A DNA stretch of 64,000 bases from Cenococcum geophilum 1.58 (Eukaryota; Ascomycota; Dothideomycetes; Gloniales; Gloniaceae). The notes beneath the pieces were generated by a model that did not search any database, was not told the DNA's origin, and saw only the letters and a program-made list of their open reading frames with translations. Positions within the stretch are counted from its first letter, which is position 1. Each line of letters starts with the position of its first letter. The position numbers and the translations under genes are program-made. Shown here piece by piece: positions 34,408 through 47,350 of this stretch. The stretch covers positions 930,001 through 994,000 of the forward strand of contig KV748193.1 of NCBI GenBank assembly GCA_001692895.1, given 5' to 3'.

Positions 34408-37400
34408 ATGCCACCAAAAGCAGCTACTACGACGCCATTGACGGTAGCAACTACTTTAAGGATAGGAGGTAATACTAGTATGGTAGATACTAACTTATAG
34501 CAACCTGTGACGGTTAGACAGCTATAGGAAATAGTTAACTAGCTAACAGCTAATAATATAGTATTAGAAGAAAGACTTAACGGGATAGGAGTAGTAAAGA
34601 TTAAGCTACTATTAATTAAGAGATTTACAGAAGAGAGGTTAAAGCTTAAAGGATTCCTTATGCAGATGCACTTTAAGGTCTTATAAGAGGGAGTAAAGTT
34701 ACCTATACCTATAGATCGGATAGCCTATGCAGGACTATTTTTATTAGGAAAAGCACTTAAGTAGTTTAAACCTTACTTTACGGAGATACAGGTAAACGGA
34801 ATGATAACCACTAACTAAGACGTGCGATTTATGTTCTTAAGTTAGAAAGGATTTGCAGAATAACTTACGCAGATATTTGGAGACCTAGAAGAAACAACTA
34901 CAGCGGAAAGAAAACTCTAGAACCTTATGTAACGAACTTTAGCAATTAAGTATATAACACAATTCTAGACACTAGTAATATAAATAGAGTGGAATAATAG
35001 GGCGCTTATAGCACAGTATAAATAGGGACTTAAGGCTAAAGTCTAGGACGCAATTATTCTAATAGAAGATGTAGATACCCTAAGGGAATTAATAGATTAA
35101 GTGATTAAGATTAATAATAGGATCTTCTAAAGGGAACAGGCTAAGAGAGGCTAGAATAGAGTTTTATAGTTATATAAGGCGCAGAGTACGTAACGACAAA
35201 AGCTAAGTTAGAAAATATAGTATGGCGTAGAGCTAATAGACCTAAGTAGTACTAAAGAAGCCTATAAGAGATGGAGTAAATTATAGAAACCTAGAGGACA
35301 AGGATTAAGTGATTAAAGGTCTAAGGAGTAGAGGCCGAATTAGGGATCTTAATAGTAGAAGACATTTAGGCGGACTCTATAGTAAGAGAAATGGTTTAAA
35401 GAAGGAGCTTATATAAATTGCGGAAAACAAGGTTATTACGTTAAAGACTATAAAAGTAGGTAGAGTTACCACGTAGTAAAAGGCATGAGACTAGCAGACG
35501 ATATACATATATAGAGGAACGATAATGTGCTGCGAGGAACAAAAGAATGTTTAATTAGAAGTTTTGCGTTTTGTTATAATAACGTATGCTAAATTTATAA
35601 AGACGCCAAGTACGGTATAAGCTATTGGCCATAAGAGCTAGAGTTAAAAGGACTTAGAGGAACTAAAGAGTTAGATAAAGAATAAGATTAACTTTATAAG
35701 CTGGATTAAGATATTATAGTAATGTGCGGATAAGGATTAGTAATAACGATAATGGAGTCGGAGTACTTATTAATTAACAGTAATAAGGATAGTAAAGGAA
35801 CTAACTGGGGGTATCTAAACCTTAATAGCGTAATAGAAGTAGAGACTAAGACCGCTATAGAGCAAGGTTTAGTAACGGGCATTATAATACCGTTAGATAC
35901 GGTATCTATCGCTTTATAAGACGGAAGGAGTAATATTTAAAGATAATTAAGTAAGCAGACGACTGCTAGTGCTAGCTTACCACTCGATAAAGGTAAAAGG
36001 CTAAAGGCTTAAGATTTTTAAGACGAGATAAGAGATAACTAAGATTCTTAAGACGAGATAAGGTATACTTAAGGACCTATAACGGATGAAAACCAATAAA
36101 GTAGGGTAGTAGCTTAGTTTAGAAGTATATAAATAAGCTTGGGATAAGAGTTTCCTATAGCATAAGATTCTTAAGATAAGATAAGTAAGATTTAAGACTC
36201 TTAAGATAAGATAAGAATACCACGGACACCTAGTTAGACTAAGGCGGGAGCTAAGCTTAAGTTAGAAGTAAGCTTAGGATTAAAGAATTTAAGGGGCTAA
36301 GATTTTAGAGTATAAATAAGGACACCTATAGGTAAGAGGTAAGGAGCTTCTTTATAAATTAGAGAATCTGTAGCGTAAATAGTAATTAGATTGGGAGACA
36401 GATATATAGACCTAGAAGACTTACTAGGGGAATATAGTGTTTAGCCTAAAGATTGAAAGTTTAATACTAGGATTAAGAAGTAAGACGACTTTAAGGATTA
36501 GAGCGCAAGGCGTAAACCAAAAAAAACTATAAAAGAGTTTAGATAAAGAATTATTGCATAGCAAGAATAGAAACTAGATAAGAGATTTAGTATATTGGGA
36601 CGTATAAAGGATAGAGTACTAGTACAAAGAATTACTAATAGGCTGAGAGTAGGTATACTAAGAGCTAAGTAGCTTACTAAACTGGAAAATAAAGAGGATC
36701 TAGGGATTTTAACTAGGTTCGAAGAATAATATATAAAGGGCTATTACGATATAGTAATAAGAAGATACTTCCTTACGGATAGACTATATATACTCCAGCA
36801 GCTATACCAAAAGTGGTATAGGCAAAGGCACAATAATAAGTGGGAAGATTTCTATATATGGTTGGATAAAAAAGTTATCCAAAACCACCTAATTATAGAG
36901 AAGGCTATAACGCATATTAAAGGAGCCTTAATTATAACGTTAAAGGATCTAGAGAAATGTTTAGAGGACTAAAGAAGTAAGAGACATATCTTAGTACCTG
37001 TGAATAAAGTTATAACGTTTAGATTAGTATAATAAAGGTTTAAACTTAGGGATAAAGACGAGCTAAGAGTTAACCTAAAGCACCTAGTATACTATATGTT
37101 ATTATAGATTGCGTGCGTGGACAATATATGCAAAATGCATAAAAATCTAAAGGAAAAGAATTGGAAATACCCTATAAGGATATACTGGATAATAAACAAA
37201 TAATAGTATAGAAATGCTAAATATATATATGGATGGCATCCAGCAGAGGTCCAAAAGGAAGGAAGTTTAGTACTTTAACTAGGAAGATTCCTTATAGAAG
37301 AATGCTTAGACGGACAACAGTGGTGGGAATGCCTAGAAAATATGTGTCTATAGTATATTAAAGATAAAAAGCGAACTAGGCATTGGCTAAAGAGTAAGCC

Positions 37401-40400
37401 AAGTATACTAGGATTAAGTAGCTAATAGTTGGGAAAAGTAGAGGCCTACGGGACCAGAGGGAGCTAGTGGTAAAGCCTTAGACCCTTAAAGGAATTTAAG
37501 GACGATACCTAAATTTATAAGTTAATTAGTAAGATTAGCAGTTTAAAGCGCTAATAGATAGTAGAGCAACGCGAAACTATATTTTACTAGCAGTAGTTAA
37601 GAGAATGGGGCTACCTTATAGGTAAAAGAAGCAACCTTACCTATTAGTTACGATTTTAGGAGATCTAATAACCTATAGAGGAGGGATTATTAATCTTAAA
37701 ATAGGACCTATTTAGATAACTATTAAAGGAAGACAAATTAAGATATCTTTTAATATCCTACTATTGGGACGGGATAAGGCAGTATTAGGTATGCCTTAGT
37801 TACAGGAATATAATCTAAAGATCGATTGGATTATAGGTTAGGTTAATATTAGAGATACTTAACGCCGCAAGATGCGACAATAAGCTAAGTTGGTATAGTA
37901 CTAAGTAGGAGCAACCTATAAAGAAACAAAAAAAGGACTAAGTTATATACTAAAGAGATACTATAAGTACGGCAAAAAACTATGGTTACTAGAGAGTGAA
38001 AAGCTGTTAGAATATATAGCATGGGACTATAAGATAGAGTTAGAACTAGGAATAAGTCTAAAGTTCTTTCTAATTTACAAGCTTATTAAAGAAGAAGGTA
38101 GAGCGTTAAAAGAGTTTATCTAGGAAAATCTATAAAAGGGATATATTAGACCATCGCAGTTATTAGCGGGTTATCCAGTACTATTCGTACTAAAGAAAAA
38201 TAGTAAACTAAGGCTGTATATCAACTATAGACAGTTAAACAGTATTACTAGGAAGGATAGGTATTCTTTACCCTTAATTAGCGAAATCTAAGATAGGATA
38301 GGTAATGCGCAAATTTTTATGAAGATAGATCTGAGATGGGCGTACTATTAGATTAGGATTAAGGAAGGTAACAAATAGAAAGCAGCCTTTAGGTTAAAGG
38401 AAGGACTATATAAACTATTAGTTATACAATTTGGGCTTATAAATGTACTAGTAACGTTCTAGAAGCGTATTAATAACGTATTAGGAGAATACTTAGATGA
38501 ATTTATTATAGCATATCTTGATAATATTATTATCTACTTAATAAATAAGGAGGAGTACGGAGAACACGTTAAATAGGTTTTAAAGAGATTATAAGAAGAA
38601 TAGATGCTAGTAGCAATTAAGAAATACAAGTTCTTTACTAGGAAGACCGATTTTGTTGGATTTATTATTAAACTAGGCTAACTTAGCATAGATCTAAAGA
38701 AGATTAAGGCTATAGTGAATTAGTAGGAACTAGAGAACGTTATATAGTTAAGATTGTTTCTAGGGTTTTGCAATTACTGTAAAAGGTTTATAGCGCAGTG
38801 GTTAAAGGATATTAAGCCATTTACGCGGTTAATAAAGAAAGAAGAACTATAGGTATGGGGAGAGGAGTAAAGAGAACTCTTTAAGAAAGTTAAAGAGTTG
38901 TTTACCTAGGAGCTAGTTTTTAAGATCTATTAACTAGAACTAGAGACGGTTATAGAGATAGATGCATTAGACTATATACTAGGAGTATACTTTATATAAA
39001 AGTATCCAGACGAATAGCACCTAGTAGCATACTATAGTTGGAAGATAACACCACTAGAATTAAACTATAATATCTATAATAAGGAGTTATTAGGTATAGT
39101 TATAGCATTAAAGAAATAGAGAGTATTTTTATAAGGTATAAAGAAACTATTTATAGTTAAGACGGATTATAAGAACCTAATAGGATTTCTAATAATAAAG
39201 GAACTTAACTAAAGATAGGTTAGATGGGCAGAGATGCTTATGGAATACTATTTTAAGATTTAGTATACTAAGGGTATAGACAATACGCGGGTAGATGCTC
39301 TAAGCTGTAAAGCTAAACTATAAAATAAGGAAAAGCTATTAGGGGCTTTATTGCGAAAAGATATAGACGGATTAATTAGGTACAATTATCTAAAAATCGC
39401 AGCAACTTAAGAAGACGATAAACTAGAGAAAGTCTATAAGATACTAAAAAGCTTTTAGGTATAAAGAATTCTAGAAGTATAGCTAGAAGATCTATAGATA
39501 GATATATACGAAAATTAAGAAGTGAAGTATATCCTAAGAAGTATAGTAGAATAGTTTATAGAAGACTTCTATAAGGGACTAACTTAAGGATATAATGGAG
39601 CTATGAGCTTAGTGTTAAAACTCTAGGAGGAGTATATTATTAATAGAATCTAGAGGATAGCTAGAAAAGTTATAAAGGAATATCTAGATTGCTAAAGGAA
39701 TAAACTAACGAGGTATAAGCCGTATAGAGGGCTATAACCTATTAAAATACTAGAGAGACCATAGGAGGTTATATTATGGGACTTTATTATTAAGTTACTA
39801 AAATTAAGAGATCCTATTACTGGATAAGATTATAACGCGATCTTAGTAATAGTGGATAAGCTTATAAAGTGGGGATACTTTATAGCATGTACAGAAGAAA
39901 TCTCAGCGGAAGATGTTGCTAGAATCTATGTAAAAGAAGTGTTTATAAGATATAGAGTACTAAGTAAGATTATATTAGATAGAGATTTAAGATTTATAGC
40001 AGTATTCTAGGAAGTGTTTTTAGTAGAGTAAGGAGTTTAAGTAGTAACTTCTACTGTATATTATTTACAGACAGACGGTTAAATGGAAAGATTAAACTAG
40101 ACACTAGAACAGTATCTAAGGCATTATATTAATTATGTATAGAACAATTAGGTATCGCTATTACCAATTATATAGTTTGTATATAATATAACACCTTAAG
40201 AAGGAATAGGCATATTACTATTTAAGGCAAATTACGGATATAAGCTAAGAATATCATTGTTACCACAATAAGCGAAGAAAATGAGTAGTATAGCTAAAAA
40301 GAGAATAAAGGATTTAATAAATCTTTATATAGACCTTATAGAATCAGTAAAGAAAGTATAAGAAAGAATAAAAAAGTACTATAATACTAAGAGATCTAAG

Positions 40401-41520
40401 GGACTAGATCTTAAGGAGGGAGATAAAGTATGGCTACTATATAAAAATTTTAAGAGTTAACGACTAAGCAAGAAGTTAGACTATGTTAGACTAGGACCTT
40501 TCGAAATTACGTAGAGGATTTTATTGGTCACGTTTAAATTAAACCTACCAGCCAAAATGAAGATCTACCCTATATAGCACATCGCAATGTTAGAGCTAGT
40601 ATATAGGAATATTAAGCCACCGGTTTATAAAGCAGACACATATAAAGGATAGGAAGAAGATAAATAGCAAGTTTTAAAGATCGTTAATTATAAGGACATT
40701 AATAACGAAATATGGTACGAGGTTAAGTAGATAGGCTACACTAAGACTACCTAGGAGCTACTAAAGAATTTAAAGAACGCTATAGGAAAGGTACGGGAGT
40801 ATCGGAAGAAATTAGGTTAGGTAGTAGTAATAAAGAAGGATCGCCAAAGAATAAGTCACCTAAGGGGGACCCAAGAAGAGCAGTTGCCGAGCTACTTAGA
40901 TCTATTTCCTTCTCTATTAGAAGAGAATCCATTTTTTTATTACCTAGTTCCTACAAACCTTATTAAACAAGTTTCCACTCCTTTAAATAAACCTTCTTGT
41001 GAATATGTTCTAAACGCTAAAGACAAGCATAAGCTAAACGTTAAGCTTTAAGGATATATATAGACTCTTCTAAGGTACGCTAAACCTTAAGTAACGTAGA
41101 GGCTAGCTTACTGTTAAGCTTTACAGCAGCAGACTAAATATAAGACCCTATAACAAATTACTTAGGGAACTTAAGGACTATTAAGAACTATAGGACGCGT
41201 ATACTTAACATTAGACGTAGAATAAACGTTACACGATAAGCGTATATTAGCGCAAGTACATTTAGAATAAGAAGAGGGTTAGCGACTGGAAGGACTTATG
41301 ATCGCAATATAACTTAACCCCTCTTTCGTACAACAAGAGTAAGGAATCGCCATTACTTCACCTAGTAATAGTATTAAAGAGACGGTATGAAGGCGACGCT
41401 TAACCCAAAAAAGAGAAGAAATTGCTTTAGGTATAATAAGCAATAATATTAACCAAATTAATTAGATGGATATTATACCTCTAGTAAACAACCTAGAGAT
41501 ACTAGGTATCTTTAAGGACG
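34408..41520 (+). pseudogene. Gypsy A2 gag-pol polyprotein with chromodomain
   Basis: Start is the intact ATG at 34408 (MPPKAATTT). Gag runs to about 35460 with a zinc knuckle at 35404-35451 (second Cys kept, others Tyr). The spacer contains Asp/Ser-rich repeats near 35980-36240. Aspartic protease starts near 37545 (LIDSRATRN, where DSG is expected). RT runs about 38100-38760 with YLDN at 38514-38525, RNase H about 38900-39320, integrase about 39540-40340 (YYLQTDG near 40065). A chromodomain lies at about 40668-40815 (WYEVK, then IGYTKTT). About 700 further bases, ending with an acidic IFKDEDKEEGD-like tail, follow before the PPT. TAG/TAA at Gln and Trp positions make it inactive. Confidence 0.9.
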
Positions 41521-41542
41521 AAGATAAAGAGGAGGGAGATAG

Positions 41543-41969
41543 TGTTACGGACGCTTTAAGTACAATATTATAACTACTTAGAGAAGAGACAAAAGAAGCT
41601 AGTTAGTTAATTTAGGTATAGTCTAGGATAGAGCCAATAGAACTATGTAATAAGGAATAGTAACTAAGGTCATATAATGGTTAGACGCATTAGCTGTGTT
41701 AAACGTAAAGGACGTCACGTTTAATATAGACAACACGTATATTACGTACAAGAAGGATTTTATAGGAGTATGGTTGTATATTTAAAGACCCTTAATCCCT
41801 ACCTAGATAGTTCCTTCCTTATAGTAATTCTTAGAATATAATTAGAGTTAATCTATTAGGCAACCACTCCACCAGTTGTTATTACGTTATTAACTTTTAT
41901 ACTTACATTTCCTACACACCTAGCCTAATAACGAGCCCATCGTAGTTCTTGCTATAAGGTTCCGTTATA
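41543..41969 (+). repeat. 3' LTR of Gypsy A2
   Basis: 427 bp. Same architecture as the 5' copy, with more G to A and C to T changes in the first 150 bases. The GACGTCAC palindrome is kept at 41699-41724. Confidence 0.93.
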
Positions 41970-42624
41970 ACTATAGAAGCCTAAAACTAACCCATATTCT
42001 TTAGAAGGCAACTTTAATTTATATTAAAAACCCTAGAACGCTAATCCCCTACCTAAAGGTGCTCTCCTACTAGGAGGTGCTCTTCCTCTACCTCCTCCGC
42101 TGCCTTTAACTCCTCTATCCCAGCTAACCAATAAGTCTTTACTATAAGAAGTCACGAATCTAATAAAGGTATATTTAGACGAAGAGAAAAAGTTTAGAGG
42201 AAAACTATATAACATACTCGGAATAAAACTACAGGTCTTTTATAACTGTTGCAATAAAGTTAAAATTTAAGGCTACTAGTACTATTACGCTTTCTCTATT
42301 ATATTAAAGGGACGGGTAGTAACATTTTATTATAACTATATTGCGGGTAGAAACTATAGCTTTAATATAATGCTTTAGCTTACCAGAGCCCACTTTAAAA
42401 CTAATAAGAATTACCAGCTTTATATATCCAAATGGCAGAAGACTATATTTTAAAGAGTTATCGCTTCTAACTTAATAAAGACTCGTTTAGAGTGCCTTTA
42501 ACTACTTTTTAATAAACTCTAAAAAATCTAATATAGCCTTACCAAAACTTACTAAAATAAGAATAGCCTAAGGGACTAGGTTATCTTAGCCTGCTATAGC
42601 GTTTTTAAGTGTAATTTAGCGCTA
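41970..42624 (+). pseudogene. Copia C gag, part 2
   Basis: Continues the gag frame from 33936. A Pro/Leu-rich linker near 42030-42110 is followed by a capsid-like region (VYLDEEKKFRG near 42170, then VTFYYNYIAGRNYSF near 42325). It is interrupted at 42624 by the fold-back MITE. A 60-codon minus-strand open stretch at 42033-42215 is only its shadow. Confidence 0.7.
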
Positions 42625-43040
42625 ACGTAATTCACCACCTAGTGGTGCCCACTACCAAGTGGTGCCCCATTAAAACTCACCAAAAATTAGAAAATTCGCA
42701 CTTTAATATCTTAACAACCACTTAATAATAAATTCTAAAAATTTAGATTTAGGCTTTTATATATACTCTATAGCTTCTATTAAAGTAATATAGTAATTAG
42801 TTAAGTGGTTTTTAAAATATAGGAATTTAGCTTTGTTTTAGCCCCTAAATTATAATATTTTAAAAACTACTCAACTAATTACTATGCAACTTTAATAGAA
42901 GCTATAGAGCGTATATAAAAGTCTAAATTTAAATTTTTAGAATTTATTATTTAGTGGTTGTTAAGATATTAAAGTGCGAATTTTCTAATTTTTGGTGGGG
43001 CACCACATGGTGGTGGCCACCACTAGGTGGTGAATTACGT
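42625..43040. mobile_element. Fold-back MITE, near-perfect palindrome of about 420 bp
   Basis: The left tip ACGTAATTCACCACCTAGTG is repeated inverted at the right end. The two halves stay complementary for about 200 bases each, with scattered differences and one short indel near 42668. The two flanking TA dinucleotides (42623-42624 and 43041-43042) fit a TA target duplication, as in Tc1/mariner, though they could also be part of the inverted repeat. No coding capacity. Confidence 0.8.
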
Positions 43041-46000
43041 TATATAAACCTATAGATATATTTAAAGGAGTATATGCTAAGCTATGCTCCGCTATAGGTA
43101 TTGTAATACAAATATAAGAATCTTAATAGTTTTATACCGAAAACCCTACCTAACTAAGTATTCCTAACTAATATAATTATAACTGGACTAACCGAATATA
43201 TAGTGGCCGTAGTAGGGAATATAGTAAAGAGTATAATTAACGTTAACTATAAGGTAATTATAGAGGTCCTTATAGAGGTTTATTCTAAAGTAATTGCTAA
43301 AAGAAGTGCTATATTTATAAGAAACCGAATTACTAGTTAACTAGGTATTCTCTTAATAAACAAAAAAGGCATATAATAAGTTTCGCTAGAGTATAAAAAA
43401 CGTTAAAAATTATAAGGTTACTATAGCCTACTTCTAAAGCTTTTTAGTTTAATATAAAGGCGTAAAAGATCTTAAGGGTAAGGTTAATAAGGCTGAACAG
43501 CTTCTTATAGATATAGAAATTAAGGACTATTTACCTAACCAATACTTTACTAAGTGTGGTAAGGTAGATAGTATATAAACTGTCGCTGTTCTTAATAACT
43601 AATTTACGCTCTATTTTATTACGAAGTTAGATATTTTCAATAAGCTAAAGGAGAGCTCTGCGTTCTCCTTTAATAACAGATACTTAGCGAACATCTTTTA
43701 TAGTATTATGCCAGATACTAGAGCCGCAGGAATATCTATAATAAAAGAACTTTAAGTTTAAGCCCTTTAGCAGCTTAATAGCTCTATTTAGATTAACTAT
43801 TTAACGGCAGGCTAATATACGATTTGTTTTGGCAAAGGTACTATAATTTCTTTCGGCATAATTAGTGTCTAAACCCCCTTAAAATATATTACTTTCTACA
43901 TTAGTCCCGCGAATACCCCGTTTCTATTCTATATTAAAGATATAGATAAATTAGGCGTTAAGCTTAATAACCTTAAGAATATGCTTATATAGGAAGATAA
44001 TCGGGTGCCTGTTATACGTAAGTGGGGTTACCCTTAATTACTCCTTTAATAACCAGAAAAGAGCGTTACTTAAAGCTACTTAACTAAGTTAGAGTTACGC
44101 TAACTACACCGTTATTTTAGTTACCTATCCGTTTATTAATTGCTTAGGGTTCTTTAGTAAGTAGGCTATAAAGTTAAGGTTAAGGCAATTAAGCATCTTA
44201 TAAAATACTGCTATTACTACTAAATAAACTAAAAGTCCCCTGGCCGATTTAAGTTTACCCTTATAAATAACTATAACTTTAACTTCTATATTATTGTTAA
44301 CGTTATATATTTTAGCGGCAAGCTAGTACTCTAAGTTGTTAACTTCTTAACCTCCTTTTAAGCCGCATGTTTCTTAAAGGATATATTAGCTAGGAACGTA
44401 TAGGATACCCTATAATTATACTAGATTAATATCTACCTAGGACCCCCTAATTAAATCGTCTACGACGTAGAAAAGAACTTCTTATTTATAGAGTTTTAAT
44501 AATAGATAAAGGTAATGGCAATTAAGGTTAAGAAAGTCCCTATTAAGGCATATAATAGTATTAGAAAAGTAGAGCGATATTATACGCTATTATACCGCGT
44601 ATATAAGATTATCTCTTTANAACTANAGGNCGCTAGNNAAGAACTTACCTTATAAATAGCTATTAAAGCTATTAATAATTNNGCTGGCCNAGATAGACTT
44701 NTACCTATATTACTAGTCTTTAGCGCCTACCCTTAAATAACTAACAATTCTCTATTATCTCCTTCCGTTATATAATAAGCTAAGGCTATTTATAAGGCAA
44801 CGAAGGAGGTATAACGTCTTTACGCTATACGCTAGGTTAACAACGCACTAGGAATAAGAAATGGCCCAAATACCTTAACTACGCTTAATCTACTACTTTA
44901 GTTTAAGGTACGCGTATAGCGTAAAAAGGGAGGATGGTTAGGTCTATATTAACTTATTATAATTAATAGTTAAACTTATACTATTTAAATGCCTTATAGA
45001 CCTACTTAATTCCGTTTAACTGTTATTAAGCCTTACTATAAAGATAATAGTTTTAAGCCTTTATAGGATACCCTAAAAGATGCCCTAGAGAGGAACTACG
45101 ATTAATATGCTTTAGAAGATAATTACAATTCTAATATAATTATAGTAGATATACCGCAACTATAACGCGGTAAAGGTCGCCTAAAGGGATTACAAAATTA
45201 CTAATATCTTATTAATTTTAAAGAGCAATTCGTTGCCGCTATTAAGAATGAAATTAAGTTATTAATGGCCTTTATAATAACCAAGGAGAAGGCTGACTTT
45301 AAGCTTATAAAATAGCTCTAAAAAAAGGTTGTATTATAACTCCTAGAGCTCCTTTTTAAGTATTTAATAAGTAGGAGATCGACGGTCTTATTATAAGAGG
45401 AGTCTTTAAATTTAAGAAGTATAACCCTANTAAGTTTAATNNAGTTNNTATCTTTAAGTNAAGNATNGTTAANNAGATTAANGGNAANGCTACTAACGCC
45501 CTATTTAAGAAATTAAGGCTTATTATCTAAGGTTATAATAATAATAGTAAGGAGGTAATTCTTATATAATCTCCTATGATTTAATAAGCTAGTTAGCAAG
45601 TTATTGTTGCGCTAGCTCCCTCCTTAATAAAGAATAAAATGGCGGTTTATTTATAAGATATTATTTAAGCCTATACCTAATTAGAGACGCACCTTTAGCG
45701 CTTAATATTAGTATACCTTCCGGAGCAAATTTGCTACTAGTATCCTAAAGATATAATTATAGTTATGCTTAAGCCATTATATAGAATTGCAGAGGTAGGA
45801 ACTCACTGGTAGGCTACCTATAGTAAGCACCATAAAGAGAAGCTTTTAATGACTACTTCTATATTTAATCCCTACTTCCTTATTATAATTATAGAAACTC
45901 TATTTAGAATTATTAGCATATAAACTAATAATATAATTATTTTAGGAGACGACCAGTTCTTAGCTCTTAAAGAAGATAAGCTAGTAAAGGTAAATCTTAT

Positions 46001-47020
46001 AGCAAAGCTAAAGGAAAAGCTTAATTTAAAAACACCATTACTCTTTAATAAATATATCCTCGCCCTAAATAAGGATTCTATTGCTTTGCGCTAAAAGGGT
46101 TAAGGTAAGAAAATTAACGTTATTAATATTAATTCTCTAAAGTAAAGATATATGGAGTAACACGCTCACGGAGCGTATATTGCTTCTATCTGTTAACCTA
46201 AGGTTTTATTTAATCTTTCTGTTGCCGCCTAATACTAGGAACTAACTAAGGATAACGTTCTTACCCTAAATAAACATCTTTCCTAGTAAATAAACTATCT
46301 CAATTAGGGACTACTTTATATGCCTATTAATCTTCCCACTACTAAGCTCTTTGTATTTATTAATAGATTGTTTGCAAATAATAAAGATTTTAGCTTTTAG
46401 CTAGGATATAAGATTATTATCGCAAACGAATCTACTGGAGAAAATAACTTTATAATCTACGGCAATCTTATCTACTAAAGCTTAACTAAGAGTAAGTGCG
46501 TTACTTAGAGCGTTCTAGTATTAGAGATATATAAAATGGTTAGCGGAGTTAATATAGTAATTGCAATTGGAACTACCCTAAAGATAATTATAGATTAACT
46601 CAAACTTCCTACTATCCCTATAATTGTGTGCACTAACTTATATTCCCTCTATAAGTATTTAGTTAAGCTTAGTACCATAAAGGAGAAGCGCCTTATAATT
46701 AATATTATGGCACTTTAGCAATCCTATAAGTATTAAGAACTCTTTAAGATTTAATAGATTAATGGCTAAGATAACCTAGTAGATGCGATAACGAAGGCGA
46801 ACCCAAATAAGGCACTAGAGATATTTGTTAATATAAATACTCTACGTATATAAGTTAAAGGTTAGGTTAAAAGGGAGTAGGAGTATAATATTCTGCAGAC
46901 CCTAACTTAAACCAGCTAATTAGGATTTTTTATCCCCGAGATAGAAAATCGCTATTGGCTTACTTACTACTAGCGCCTTAGCGGCCCTCCTAATAAGATG
47001 TCTACCTGCGACTCCTAAGT
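43041..47020 (+). pseudogene. Copia C gag end, protease, integrase, RT and RNase H
   Basis: Resumes gag after the MITE. A zinc knuckle near 43305-43345 reads CYICKKPNY. Protease DTRAAG (for DTGAAG) is at 43714-43731. The integrase zinc region is near 44070-44130 and its core near 44280-44600 (YLGPPNQIV near 44430). RT spans about 45200-46000 (LKPLYGIAE near 45770) and RNase H about 46370-46810. Order IN before RT marks Copia. N calls cluster at 44620-44701 and 45430-45488. Stops are frequent but long readable stretches remain, so damage is lighter than in A1. A covarying hairpin sits at 46914-46960, after RNase H. Confidence 0.85.
46914..46960 (+). repeat. Hairpin element, copy 1 (3' end of Copia C)
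   Basis: Arms GATTTTTTATC and GATAGAAAATC around a CCCGA loop (46924-46950), with outer arms AGCTAATTAG and GCTATTGGCT. One C to T change leaves a wobble pair. See copies at 53874-53920 and 60906-60952. Confidence 0.75.
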
Positions 47021-47166
47021 AAGAAAGCACTACGTGCTAAGAGGCATATTTTAGGACAGCGAGACTTATATTATAATGGCAATAGTAAGTAAGGAGGATT
47101 AATATTTATTACGCTAGTCGAGCGGTATATATATATAGATAGCAACCGCAAAAGAAGAGTTGCTAG

Positions 47167-47350
47167 TGTTAGAAATATAGGTAAGTTGCTGTTACGTAAG
47201 GCAAGTTGCCGTTATGTGTCGCTGTAGCACTAGCGTAGCAAGGAGCCCTAAGCTCCTCGCCCTTCCTTAAGTAAGAGAGAGATAGAATAATAATTATTAT
47301 TATACTACCTACAACTTATAGATACGTGATATTACCTTATAAAACTAATA
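47167..47350 (+). repeat. 3' LTR of Copia C
   Basis: 184 bp, same ends as the left copy, then the GGTTA duplication. Confidence 0.92.

Larger units (their letters stand above)
33937..41969 (+). mobile_element. Gypsy chromovirus A2, full length, innermost insertion
   Basis: 427-bp LTRs at 33937-34363 and 41543-41969, target duplication ACTAT at 33932-33936 and 41970-41974, total 8033 bp. A polypurine tract (AAAGAGGAGGGAGATAG) is at 41526-41542. Nothing is inserted in it, so it is the youngest large element in its branch of the stack. It is still RIP-damaged throughout. Confidence 0.95.
32999..47350 (+). mobile_element. Copia retrotransposon C, host of A2 and a MITE
   Basis: Two 184-bp LTRs (32999-33182 and 47167-47350) starting TGTTAGAAAT and ending CTAATA (RIP form of CTAACA). 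The target duplication GGTTA is at 32994-32998 and 47351-47355. Removing Gypsy A2 and the fold-back element leaves about 5.9 kb. Gag, protease, integrase, RT and RNase H follow in Copia order on the plus strand. Confidence 0.92.
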
